Origin: Aquilaria yunnanensis
Taxonomy: Eukaryota > Streptophyta > Magnoliopsida > Malvales > Thymelaeaceae
Assembly: GCA_039654915.1 (NCBI GenBank)
Contig: CM077593.1
Location: 37,666,501-37,730,500, forward strand
Reading direction: 5' to 3'
DNA: 64,000 nucleotides
The stretch's first letter is position 1. Each line of letters starts with the position of its first letter. Below the pieces are notes generated by a model, which saw only the letters and a program-made list of their open reading frames with translations, searched no databases and was not told the origin of the DNA. A program made the translations under genes and the position numbers. This document shows positions 20,901-30,094 of the stretch, piece after piece.

Positions 20901-23072
20901 TGGGAAGGAGATTGCCAAAAGGCCTGGGAAGAACTCAAAGTCTACCTGGCCAGCCTGCCGACTCTGCGGCAACCTCGGGAGGGAGAACCACTCGTACTAT
21001 ACCTCGCCGTCACAGAAAAGGCCGTGAGCTCGGTCCTGATAAAAGAAGAAGGGCCGAAACAATGGCCGGTCTACTATGTCAGCAAGTCCCTGCATGGCAC
21101 CGAAGTCAGGTACCCTTTGCTTCAAAAAGCTATATACGCCTTGGTGCTTGCAGGAAGAAGACTACGACCATATTTCCAGGCTCACCCCATCATCGTCCGA
21201 AGTAGTCTACCACTACGGGATGTCATGAAGAGAGTTGATCATTCGGGAAGGCTCTCCAAGTGGTGCATAGAGCTTGGCGAACACGAAATCACGTATGAGC
21301 CTCGAAAGGCCATAAAAGCCCAAGCATTGGCAGATTTTATCGCCGAAATACCCACCACTGAGGAGAACCACTCAGATCCGAAAGAAGGGGAGCCAGAATG
21401 GACCTTGCATGTTGACGGAGCCTCGGGGTCCGAACACCAGGGAGCTGGAATAGTTATCAGAGGACCCGAAGGCCTAGAGGTGATGAAGGCTATCAAGTTC
21501 AGCTTCAACGTCACCAATAATGTGGCTGAGTATGAAGCCCTCATAGCGGGATTACGCTTGGCCAGAAAGATTGGCGTGAGAAGCTTAAGGGCTCACAGCG
21601 ATTCCCAGCTGGTAGTTCGGCAGACGGCAGGAGATTATGGGGCGAAGGACCCCATCTTGGCAAAATACCACGAGCTGGTAAGAAATCTCATCCAAGAGTT
21701 TGACGCCGTACGGATCGAAAATGTACCCCGGCGGAATAACACTGAGGCAGATTGCTTAGCAAAGTCCAAAACATACACCGAGGTGCTAGACCATCCAAGC
21801 ATCTCCGTGCTAAGCGTAACGACCTCGGGAATGGGGTGGAAGGACCCCATAAAGAGATACCTCGCAGAGAATGAGCTTCCCGAAGACGCCGGCAATGCTG
21901 CAAGACTGCGAAGACGTGCCGGAAGATTCTTCCTGATTGGTGAAGAGTTATATCGGCAAGGATATGCAAATCCGCTGCAGAGATGTGTGGGCGAAGAGGA
22001 TACTGAGATGGTCCTCGAAGAAGTCCACGAAGGCATGTGCGGCTCGCACGTTGGAACTGATGCCCTTGCAGCAGTGATACTCCGCCAAGGATACTTCTGG
22101 CCTACCCTGAGAAAGGACGCGAGGCAGTTCGTCCAGAAGTGCGGTAGTTGCCAGAGACATGCAAGAATCCAGAGGATACCCTCGGAAATGGTAACGTCGG
22201 CAGACTATCCTTGGCCCTTCGCAGTCTGGGGTATAGACCTTATTGGGCCACTCCCCACAGCGCCCGGAGGCGTGAAATTCTGCGTGGTAGCAGTGGACTA
22301 TTTCTCAAAGTGGGTAGAGGCAGAACCACTAGCAACTATCTCGGCAAAAGAAGTGCAGAAGTTCGTATGGAAGAACATCGTATGCAGATTTGGCATACCG
22401 AGGGTGCTAGTAGCTGATAATGGATCCCAGTTCATAGACAAAGGATTCCAGGAATTCATCAGCGACCTCGGAATAAAGATGCACTTCGCCCCAGTAGCTC
22501 ACCCCCAAAGCAATGGGCAGGTGGAAGTATCAAACAGGACCATAAAAGATGGCCTGAAAAAGAGACTTGGGGAAGCCAAGGGGAAATGGCCAGGAGAACT
22601 CCAAAGTGTATTGTGGAGCTACCGAACGACGCCACGAAGAGCCACAGGGGAAACTCCCTTCTCACTCGTCTTCGGAACAGAGGCCATTATTCCAATAGAG
22701 ATAGTTCAGCCTTCAATACGGGTGCAAGTATTTGATGAAGGCGGAAACGACCTCGGCCTGAGAACCAAGCTCGACCTTGTGGCCGAACACAGAGAAATAG
22801 CCGAGCTGAGAAGAAAAGCTTTCCAGCAAAGAGTGGCCGCGGCTATCAACTTAAAAGCCAGGCCAAAAGAAATCAAAAAAGGAGACCTCGTTCTCCGAAA
22901 GGCCGACTTCGCACCCCGAAGGCCATCTCACGGAGTACTTCGCGCAAATTGGGAAGGACCTTATCTGGTTCTCGCCGAAGTACGAAAAGGCGTGTACAAG
23001 CTTGGCGACGCCGAAGGCGTAGAATTGAAAAACACTTGGCATTCAGATGCCTTGAAAAAATTCTACGCCTAA
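17940..23072 (+). CDS. Gag-Pol polyprotein of Tat element A (5' truncated)
   Basis: One open frame of 1711 codons. An in-frame ATG at 17889 lies in the inverted neighbour and is not the original start. Residues below count from it. Gag core TAWYNSLPPGTITEF is at about 178; the zinc-knuckle-like [14 protein letters not shown] starts at 371; the protease LLDDGSNADVLF has its site at 509-512. The reverse transcriptase has YVDD at 882-885. A gypsy-type RNase H without its usual catalytic Asp (LYLAVTEKAVSSVL) is followed by a second RNase H (HVDGASG with Asp 1176, EYEALIAGL, HSDSQLV, NTEADCLA). Integrase shows an H-H-C-C finger (HEGMCGSHVG..CGSCQRHA) and a catalytic triad Asp 1450, Asp 1510, Glu 1546, which is the classic D-D-35-E spacing. 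It ends with the GPY/F module NWEGPYLVL. Two RNase H domains mark the Tat lineage. It likely supplies enzymes to defective copies, if transcribed. Confidence 0.93.
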   Translation, partial: RGESSTEDIALRKRPVGQTGSKRPRVSQRSSSSPEVRALTPPRRTRSPKRRRRSPSRENGPSATALMERILARLDRVEKQVTRKPVWDRLSGALCEDGSPFIRTIVEAAMPGDFRVPRLEIYDGRTDPQAHLTKYRRSMIMHGADDATMCKCFEVTLTGPATAWYNSLPPGTITEFQELSTAFTQQFIGSRPTAKMPVQMFDIEQRNGETIRDYVERFNREALSVPDFRPEIRILAMTRGLRRDSQLFYEFSKDPPETLGEFYRRAEQHMTAEELRMAGPKSDHHRAEGSSQQARYLSEHTGRPRRMRGKKPQSFTPLSTTRTNILMALERQGTQIRRPKAMAADNKKNAKKFCQFHRDHGHDTEDCFQLKKYIESLIKQGQLRKYLRMPSPKGRKEEEERAENEDYDSDRRRNRSPKRRLPPPVGVIQTITTGLPSSERKRKAREIAVMEYQSPSKKLARKDGSTVVFPHDDPLLIMARIGNWDVKRVLLDDGSNADVLFSHLLPSLGITSSELKPVTTPTFGVGPSELPVLGWIDLPLMMKGTSVDGAAELYASTMTRFIVMDVPSSYNAILGRQTQGNLHIRPDVKYLTVTFATKDGDAEVFIDQAEVRKVFVKTRKAPANSSTQTVEAKAQEKGKEGDPPEAETEAVDLVPGQSTRIGKSLAKGDKENLVSFLLKNKDLFAYSPKDMPGVNPGIIQHSLKVSPEAKPVRQKKRSISAHKSNFVKTEVQRLLDAEVIREVKYPEWLSNVVIATKEGSSKLRMCIDFRNLNDACPKDSFPLPPIDQLVDSTAEYGLLSFLDAFSGYHQIRMDPEDEEKTAFITEGGTYCYIRMPFGLKNAGATYQRLMNKVFKDQMGRNMEVYVDDMIVKSKLPGYHVADLEETFQKLRAFGIRLNPEKCMFGVTSGKFLGYMVSERGIDANPEKIKALLEFRTPATVKDVQRLTGRITSLSRFISRYGDRCRPFFKVLTKAAKMEGDLGRNNHLWEGDCQKAWEELKVYLASLPTLRQPREGEPLVLYLAVTEKAVSSVLIKEEGPKQWPVYYVSKSLHGTEVRYPLLQKAIYALVLAGRRLRPYFQAHPIIVRSSLPLRDVMKRVDHSGRLSKWCIELGEHEITYEPRKAIKAQALADFIAEIPTTEENHSDPKEGEPEWTLHVDGASGSEHQGAGIVIRGPEGLEVMKAIKFSFNVTNNVAEYEALIAGLRLARKIGVRSLRAHSDSQLVVRQTAGDYGAKDPILAKYHELVRNLIQEFDAVRIENVPRRNNTEADCLAKSKTYTEVLDHPSISVLSVTTSGMGWKDPIKRYLAENELPEDAGNAARLRRRAGRFFLIGEELYRQGYANPLQRCVGEEDTEMVLEEVHEGMCGSHVGTDALAAVILRQGYFWPTLRKDARQFVQKCGSCQRHARIQRIPSEMVTSADYPWPFAVWGIDLIGPLPTAPGGVKFCVVAVDYFSKWVEAEPLATISAKEVQKFVWKNIVCRFGIPRVLVADNGSQFIDKGFQEFISDLGIKMHFAPVAHPQSNGQVEVSNRTIKDGLKKRLGEAKGKWPGELQSVLWSYRTTPRRATGETPFSLVFGTEAIIPIEIVQPSIRVQVFDEGGNDLGLRTKLDLVAEHREIAELRRKAFQQRVAAAINLKARPKEIKKGDLVLRKADFAPRRPSHGVLRANWEGPYLVLAEVRKGVYKLGDAEGVELKNTWHSDALKKFYA

Positions 23073-23204
23073 GGTTGAGCGGAAGAAGTATGTTGTACAA
23101 GAAATATTCTAAGTACAGAATGGTCTTGAGAAAAATTTTCAAGTATACCAAAATTGTCCAAGACAGATTTCCGCGAAGGTGCTCGCCACGAAAAAAGCGG
23201 TTGT

Positions 23205-23800
23205 GACTTCCCGAAGCCCCTTGAGCCACTATGCTCGGGAAAAATGGGAAACAAGAATCTTGCAAAGGTACTCAGCATAATCAGTGCAGAGAAAATTTTC
23301 CGAACACCCTTGAGCGAACATGCTCGGGAGAAAGGGAAAGCAAGAATCTCGCAAAAATACACGCCAAAACAAAAGCAGAGGTAATTTCCGAACACCCTTG
23401 AGCGAACATGCTCGGGAGAAAGGGAAAGCAAGAATCTCGCAAAAATACACGCCAAAACAAAAGCAGAGGTAATTTCCGAACACCCTTGAGCGAACGTGCT
23501 CGGGAAAAAGGGAATGAGCAATCTCGTGAAGATTTTCCTAAGTCCCTTGAGCAAATATGCTCGGGACAATAGGAAGACAGAAAAATTTGGCTAAAGATTT
23601 TCCGAAGGCCCTTGAGCGAACATGTTCGGGATAAAAGGAAACAAAAAGCCTGCAAAAGACTTAGCCAAATTTTTGCAAATTTTCCAGAAAGTCTCTTGAG
23701 CGAGCACGCTCGGGACAAAGGAAGGTAAAAAGTTTCTTTGGTTGCAGGTTTTCCGAAAGTCTCTTGAAGCGAACGTGTTCGGGACAGTGGAAATGAAGAA
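23205..23800. repeat. Tandem repeats between pol and antisense gene (A)
   Basis: Two nearly identical 88-bp units start at 23301 and 23389, with a third start at 23477; diverged units lie on both sides. Each unit carries TTGAGCGAACATGCTCGGG, in which GAGC and GCTC can pair. About eight such cores occur. The tract lies between the stop of gag-pol (23072) and the stop of the convergent antisense gene (23918). Confidence 0.85.
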
Positions 23801-23917
23801 ACTTGCAAGAAAGGACTTAGCCGAAAAGATTGTTCATTTAGAGCAAACGCTGCCTTACAAAAGAAGTGTCCAAAGAAGGAGCACGAAGGAGAAAAATAAG
23901 AGGAGCCCTAAAGCAAA

Positions 23918-26266
23918 CTAGGGAGAGCCGGGTGGACGAAGACCAGGAAGCTTCAGATGCTCGACCCTGGACCACTGCCACCGAGGTCCCTCAGGAATAT
24001 TTAGGCCCTCCAGAAAAGAGAGGTCCAAATCTGGGAACCTCTGCAGCACCTGGTGCCGAGCGAGGCAGAAGCCGTCCTGAAAGGCGACCTTGGCCATGTC
24101 GTCAGAAGTACGTTTTTGAATGCCAAGGACATTGACCTCGTCCCGCAGCTCAGCAACCTCCTCTTCGAGCTCGCTTATCCCCAGCATCTCTCCGGACTCC
24201 TTCTTCAGAGCCTCGACCTCGGCTTGAAGAGCAGTGTTCTCGTCCGTCAAACTCGACGCAAGACTGTCGGAAACAGCCTTGTCCTTGACAAGATCTTCAT
24301 TGGCGGCAAGCAGCTCCTTTATTTGGTCGCCGAGGTCGGAAATCTTCCGGGAGGAGTCCTTTTCAAGTTCTTCTCTTTTCTTCGAGAACTCCTCCCGAAC
24401 GGCAGCAAGTTGCTGAGAACAATCCGCTGTCAGCTGCTGGTTGCTGGCGATCACCTTCGCAAGCGAAGCCTTCGCTTCACTGAGTTCCCGCGAAGTCGCA
24501 TCCTTGGAGGCAGCCTGTCTGGCCACCCGAACTCGGAGATAACCAGCGTACTCCAGCAGCTACGGCAGGGCAAAAGTCCAGGTTAGTACAAGTCTAAACA
24601 CTTAGAAAATTGAGGAAAAAAGTGTAAAGACTATACCTGAGCAGCATGCTCGGTGACTTTTGCGGCGAGGGTATTATCCCCCGGGTGAGCCGCCGCAATG
24701 GCCCGGAAGGAGGCATCAGTGGTCATCCCCTTCCAAATCTCTTTGGTCATCTTCGGACAATCGTCGGAGAACAGATTCATATCCTCCGTAATTGTCCAAA
24801 AGGGCTCCAAGGGGATCTTCCCCTCAGGGATTGTGGCATCACGCAGGGCCCGTTTCCTCTCATGAATGGCCCTCCAGCCAACAGTAAGAGGCTCCCCTGA
24901 AAGTGAGAAGGAAGTTAGGAGCAAAAGAAAAATTCGCGAAAAGAAAAGGAGCTGAACTTCGGCTAAAGACATACCTGGAGGAACCTCGGAGACAGTGTCC
25001 TCGGAATCCTCGGGCCCCTCGGAAGAAAGACCCTTACCCTTCTGCCGGTACCGCTCCTCGGCGGTGGGTACTTCTACCACTACAGTGTTTCTGGGGGCCT
25101 CGAGGTCGGGAAGAGGCACCTCGGCGGAAGTAGCGGGGACCTCGGCCAGTGGAATTTCAACAAGACCAGCGTCTTCGCCAGCTTCTTCTTCCAAAAGCCC
25201 TGGCTGAGGAGACTGGAGAGTTTTCCTAACTCGCTTCGCCGAGGGTCCCGCCCCTGTCGTCTTCCTTCTTCGGGAAGCCGCCTTCTTTGTCTGCTCCCCC
25301 TTCTCCACCTGGCCAGAAAAGAGGGCCTTGTAATAAGCGGCAGCCCCATCGCCCATCTCTGAAAAAGAGAAGAAATATCAGCGTAAGTCCGAGGAAAAAG
25401 TATAAAGGGATGGAAGATTACTCACTTTCGGCAAAAGTTTCGAAAGAAGTCTCCCCCTTAAGGAGCTTGACCAGCCAGGAGTCTTTCCCGGCGATGGCGG
25501 GAGCGGGCATATTGAGGTCAGTCACGTGCTCCTTAACCACTTTCAGCTCTCGAAGGACTTCTTCGGTCATCAACCTCCAGTTGATAGGAAAGGGGTAAAG
25601 AGCACGAGGAGAGACCTCGGGAGCCCAGTCAGCGACTGCCCGAATGCGGGCGTCGAAATCCGCGAACACGGAAGCCAACGGTGGGGTCAGCAGCATCCTC
25701 GGATCGACGACGTCTGCGTTCAGCACTCCCTGAGCCCACCTGGTCGGGACATCAGACCAGTTCTTATCCACCTTGAGGAAAAAGAACTTAGGCTGCCACC
25801 CCCGCCAGCTGTCCTTCGTGTCGAAGGTGAAGGTGAATTTTTTGCTCCCGGATCCCCGAGGTAGCAGGAAATAGAAGCCACCCTTCGGGACCACATAGAG
25901 CTTGTAGTACTGCATGAAAATGATGAAGTGGGGCTTTATCCCGAACACGCCACACATGCAGAGGTAGGCGTTAAAGTAGCAGTACGCGTTCGGGGGAAGC
26001 TGGTTCACAGCAATGCCATGGAATTGGCAGAACTCGCAAACCACCTTCGGGGGAGGATACCGAAGACCGGCCTTCAGTTGGGCTCGGAAGACGGTAACCT
26101 CGTCGCCACGGTTTGAAAAAGCAAAATGGCTAGAACGAGGCAGTCTGGTCACAGCGTAAGACGGAAGAAAGAATTTTTTCTTCCACCTCTCTAGTTTTTC
26201 GGGGGTGGTACAGCAAGGATGGGCCAGAAGAGGTTTCCAGCTCTCGGGAACAGGCATCGCAGACAT
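23918..26266 (-). CDS. Intact four-exon antisense gene of Tat element A
   Basis: Gene on the opposite strand to gag-pol. Predicted exons: 26266-25426, 25358-24975, 24896-24637 and 24559-23918. The introns are 67, 78 and 77 bp, with GT-AG ends (donors GTGAGT, GTATGT, GTATAG; acceptors TTTTTCAG, CTTTCAG, GCCGTAG). The exons sum to 2127 nt, exactly 709 codons including the stop. The start MSAMPVPESW is conserved in copies C and G. Residues 1 to about 280 hold a domain I recognise as Transposase_28-like (putative gypsy-type transposon, Pfam PF04195): [64 protein letters not shown]. Exon 2 encodes a basic and acidic low-complexity linker (KKAASRRRK). Exon 4 is a long Glu/Lys/Leu-rich coiled coil ending DLSFLEGLNIPEGPRW. 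The molecular function is unknown. It has its own TATA box at 26553-26562. Confidence 0.85.
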
Positions 26267-26552
26267 GAAAAAGAGTTTGAGATGGAAAAGAAAATAGTTT
26301 CCAGAAAAAACTCAGAAGACGAGTTTGGAAAAAAGAGCAGTTTTCCAGAAAAACTCAGAAAAACAGAGGAATCAAGTACTCTGGAAATCAAAACCCACCA
26401 AAAGATTTGCCGGAGGACGCCGTCATGAAAGTTGGTTGGAAAAAGCTCTGATTAAAGAAGCTCCACCACAGAAAGCAAGATAAAACGCAAGAACAGAGGG
26501 CAGAGCAGAAAAAGAGCAGAAAAACAGTAAGTGGGACTTATGATAGAATGGG

Positions 26553-26562
26553 CTATTTATAG
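26553..26562 (-). promoter_or_regulatory. TATA box of antisense gene (element A)
   Basis: CTATAAATAG on the minus strand, 287 bases upstream of the antisense ATG. Similar boxes with similar flanks stand at the same place in G, B and C, which suggests that the antisense gene has a dedicated promoter independent of the LTR. Confidence 0.65.
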
Positions 26563-27093
26563 GCCAAAGGTGGGTAACCGAAAAAACATCATAAGTACCC
26601 ATTGGAGGCGAACCGTCGCCGTAACTGCCCGCTGCACCCGAAAAGGCGCGCCCTCTGTAAATGACGCGCCTCTCCTCCAATGGCAAGAAGCCACGTGTCA
26701 ACCGCTGCGCAGAAATGGGGGACGTGCCTCCCCAAACGTGCCTGGAAAACCGGGACACGCCTCCTGATTGGGACACGTCGTTTGACATCCCTGAGAAATG
26801 GAGACGCGCCGCTCAGTCTGACACGCTTGGCCATCAGACCTGCAGAAATAAAAAAGCAGGCCACCTCGAGGACACCAAGAGACAGGCTATGGCTGAAAAG
26901 CCCATGACTTTTGGGCAAGAGGTGTATCTTCGGTACAGGCTTTGCCTCGGAGACACCAAAGAATAGGCCAAGGCCGAACAGCCCAGACCCTCGGGCAAAA
27001 GGTGCGACCTCGGAACAGGTTATGCTTCCCAACAAGACTCCCAACGGCAACCTCGGAAAGAGATGCAAACCGAAGTCTTCACTTCGGCTTTCC

Positions 27094-27106
27094 AGAGGGG
27101 GGCATG
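27094..27106 (+). other. Polypurine tract of element A
   Basis: AGAGGGGGGCATG directly before the 3' LTR. It is the plus-strand primer site for reverse transcription, and nearly identical tracts precede the other Tat 3' LTRs. Confidence 0.8.
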
Positions 27107-27973
27107 TGATAGCCAAAGGCTGTCGCCTCAATCTGGCCGAATACCCTGCCACAACAACGGCCAGAAGAACTGGCGCTTCCCGGGAATAGGTGGAATCATG
27201 CACCTCGGGAGATAGCCTGAGAGCTCCGAGCCTCGGCACGCCAGTAAAACTTGAGGACTCCATTCGCCCCCCAAGGTTGTGAACAACGCGCCTTCGGAAA
27301 AGTGGCACCAGACATTGCTGCCCGAATATGATATCCCCGAAGGCGGAACCCCCTGGAACTGGGAACCCCCGAACTGAGGGTAGGCTTCCCGAAGAGGCTC
27401 TGTCCGAACTAGAGGACGACCTCGCCCAGGGACCCCGGGAGTACGGCAGGCGCATTTAAGGAAGCATTTAAGGAAGCCTCTGACACGTCCCACCACAGAC
27501 GTAAAAAGTCGCCCTGACGCACAGACGCCATCAGAATCATATCATGGCCCGTCTCAGCACAAGGCTCGAGGCCATCTAGTTACCAACTATCTGTCCCCTA
27601 CGCCCAGACGTTCAGGAGCATCCGACCGCACACGTGTCATGATCTGAACGGGCTAGGTATTCCTATATATACAGGAAATAAATACTTGACAGGAGGTTGG
27701 CAGGCCGGAGATACAGCTCCCATACTCTGAGAAAAGACCAGGCGAGACTTTTCTGCCTTTCTCTTTGAGCTAGTGACTTTCTCCTTCTTCCGGCCACCAC
27801 TGACTTGGGCGTCGGAGGCTCCCCCCCCGGAAAAACACTCCGGGGGCCTCCTAACCCTGTTTACCAGTTTTCCAGGTACTCTCCTAGAGGCGATCCACCT
27901 TCCAGGCGTTCTTCCTCCTAGAAGTCTCCTCAACAGTCATCATGACTCACAACGATGAGGCCCTGGGCCATCA
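27107..27973 (+). repeat. 3' LTR of Tat element A (867 bp)
   Basis: Starts TGATAGCCAAAGGCTGTCG and ends GGCCATCA. CACGTGTC lies at 27631 and the TATA box CTATATATA near 27663. The gag ATG lies at 27942, exactly 32 bases before the end. Long chance frames on its minus strand are not genes. Confidence 0.92.
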
Positions 27974-28678
27974 CGTATCCTTTGCCACCAATAGATCAAT
28001 TGGTGGACTCCACCATCGAATACGGTCTGCTCAGCTTCCTCGACACCTTCACTGAAAACCACCAAATTTGGATGGATCCTGAAGATGAGGAGGAAACCAC
28101 TTTGATCACCAAAGTCGAGACTTAATGCTATGTTGGAATGCCCTTCGGTTTGTAGAATGCAGGGGCCACATACCAAAGGCTCATGAATAGGATGTTTAAT
28201 ACCCAAATCGGGAGGATGGAAGTATATGTCGATGATATGATAGTTAAGAGAAAATTGCCTAATAGTCATATCTTAGACTTAAAGGAAACATTCCACCGAC
28301 TTCGGGAATTTGGAATCCATCTAAACCCGGAGAAGTGCGTGTTCAGGGTGAAAGTGGGCAAGTTCCCTGGATTCATGGTATCAGAAAGAGGTATCGACGC
28401 CAATCTAGAAAAAGTTTAAGCCTTGCTAGGATTCTGAACTCCCACAACAATCAAGGATGTGCGAAGGCTGACTAGGAGAATCATTTCTCTCAATAGATTC
28501 ATCACCAGATATAGGGATCGGTGCCGACCGTTCTTCAAAGTGCTCACCAAAATAGCAAAAAATGAAGGTACCTTCGGCTCCGAGGAACATCCTTGGACCG
28601 AAGACTGCCAAAAGGCCTGGGATGAGCTCAAAAGCTACCTAACTCATCTGCTGACACTTCGGCAGCCGAGGGAAAATG
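27974..28678 (+). pseudogene. Reverse transcriptase of element B, first part
   Basis: Begins PLPPIDQLVDST and includes the active site YVDDMIV (near 28205) and the connection region RGIDAN, then LTRRIISLNRFITRYRDRCRPFFKVL. In-frame stops interrupt GGTYCY (T-stop-CYV near 28122) and LKNAG (near 28155), and another precedes LLGF near 28417. It is cut at 28679 by a copia solo LTR and continues at 30095. Confidence 0.88.
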
Positions 28679-30094
28679 TGTTAGTGTTCTGCCCAAAAAG
28701 CTAATCATGGGATGATTGTATTTTTGTACATTGAGTCATGATATTTTATTAAGACATTAATCCAGCAATTATGTTTGTTGTTTTTTTTCTGCGTAACTTA
28801 AGAAACATAATTGTAACCCTAGAATAATGATATTCTCAAATGTGCCTAGTCTAGTATTATTGTGGAGCGGGTTGCAACAATACATAACGACTAGCATATG
28901 TGGAGACTAATATGAGATATGTAATCTGCATATGGGTACAAGTTGGAGAACTTGTGTACTAGACCGACCCACCATCAGAACACTACATGGATAGTTATAT
29001 GAGTGTCATAAGTGATTCTCATAGTGATTATGGTATATGTAGTCCTTCGACCTATGATCATCAAGGTTCCCTACATGTGAGTCACATACTTTGATACTTT
29101 CCTTTGTTGCCGTAACTGAGTGAACTTGAAGGAGGTCATTGGGTATGTCACATATCATGCGGAGGGATTTATATGATCAAGATGGGATTTGTCCCTCCTA
29201 TGTAACGGGAGTGATATCTTCGGGCCCCTTGATAGAGTAAGACTTAGAAAAATGCATGGCCATGCTCGGACGAGTTGATATATGATATCAATGTCATCAG
29301 TTTAAGTTGGTCTACTCGGTAATCAAGAAACCAAAGATTGGGCTATACGAGAGTGACACATTCGATGTCTCGTGCTTAGTCTTGATATCTTGGACAAAGG
29401 GACAATGGCATATATCGGTGATGATCATAAAGGTTTAGTCGAATCATCGAAAATCTTGTCACTTGGGTAGCAATGATGTGTTTCTAGACACCGCTTATTG
29501 CTTATGATCATAAATGTGATTTATGATCATTGCCAACGTGGGAAGATCCTATTGGGTCGCACACATAGAGCTATTTGGATCATTAGAGTGCATGGGCTAA
29601 TAATTTGGGTTTTGGTTTCACAGTAATTACGTATTAACAATGGGCCCAATAGTTGAGCCATTATTAAGCCTGAAATTAAAGCCTAATTGGATTAGGGTTT
29701 TGAAACCCATTAGGCCTGTAACTTGAGTCTCACTATAAATAAAACTTCTAGTGAGAAATTCATAGGTCTCCTTGCCTTAGCTTCCCAAAAGGACAGCCGC
29801 ACTCTTCTCTTGCAATTCCTTGGAGGACGCAACCTAGCACTGCGAGCGCAAGAGAAACGCATTTTTCGGGACGTGGTGGAAGCGTGGTTATCCCGAGAGG
29901 CTCGTGTGGATACCATAGACAGCTTGAACATGTCAACTGTTCAAGTTTTGTGATTCAACTCTACAGTTGAGTGAGAGATCTCAATCAAAAATTAGGTATG
30001 AAAATTTTTTACTACCCAGTTTACCCCATTTCACTTGGATCCTGGAGGGTTTCGGTTAAATTCCGTTGCACTGTTTGGCTCTCGAAACCCAACA
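28679..30094 (+). repeat. Solo LTR of Ty1/copia element J family (1416 bp)
   Basis: Matches both LTRs of the complete copia element at 38199-46528 from end to end (TGTTAGTG to AACA). It is flanked by the direct repeat AAATG (28674-28678 and 30095-30099). No internal region remains, so it arose by LTR-LTR recombination after insertion into element B. Confidence 0.95.

Larger units (their letters stand above)
17940..27973 (+). mobile_element. Tat-type Ty3/gypsy element A (5' end missing)
   Basis: The best-preserved Tat copy: open gag-pol, tandem-repeat spacer, intact spliced antisense gene, polypurine tract and 3' LTR. The 5' LTR, PBS and first ~120 gag codons are lost at the inverted fusion at 17939/17940. 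The 3' LTR ends at 27973 inside the reverse transcriptase of element B, so A is the younger. The expected target duplication is CGTAT (27974-27978). Confidence 0.92.

Noticed and set aside
23205..23800. Regularly spaced repeats resembling a CRISPR array
   Set aside because: Contiguous tandem repeats with no variable spacers, in a plant retroelement 3' region.
26589..27455. 288-codon minus-strand open frame in the 3' LTR of A and its upstream side
   Set aside because: It lies mostly in LTR and promoter sequence, is not kept in the LTRs of C, B or G, has no domain, and overlaps the antisense gene promoter on the same strand. Read as a chance frame in GC-rich DNA.
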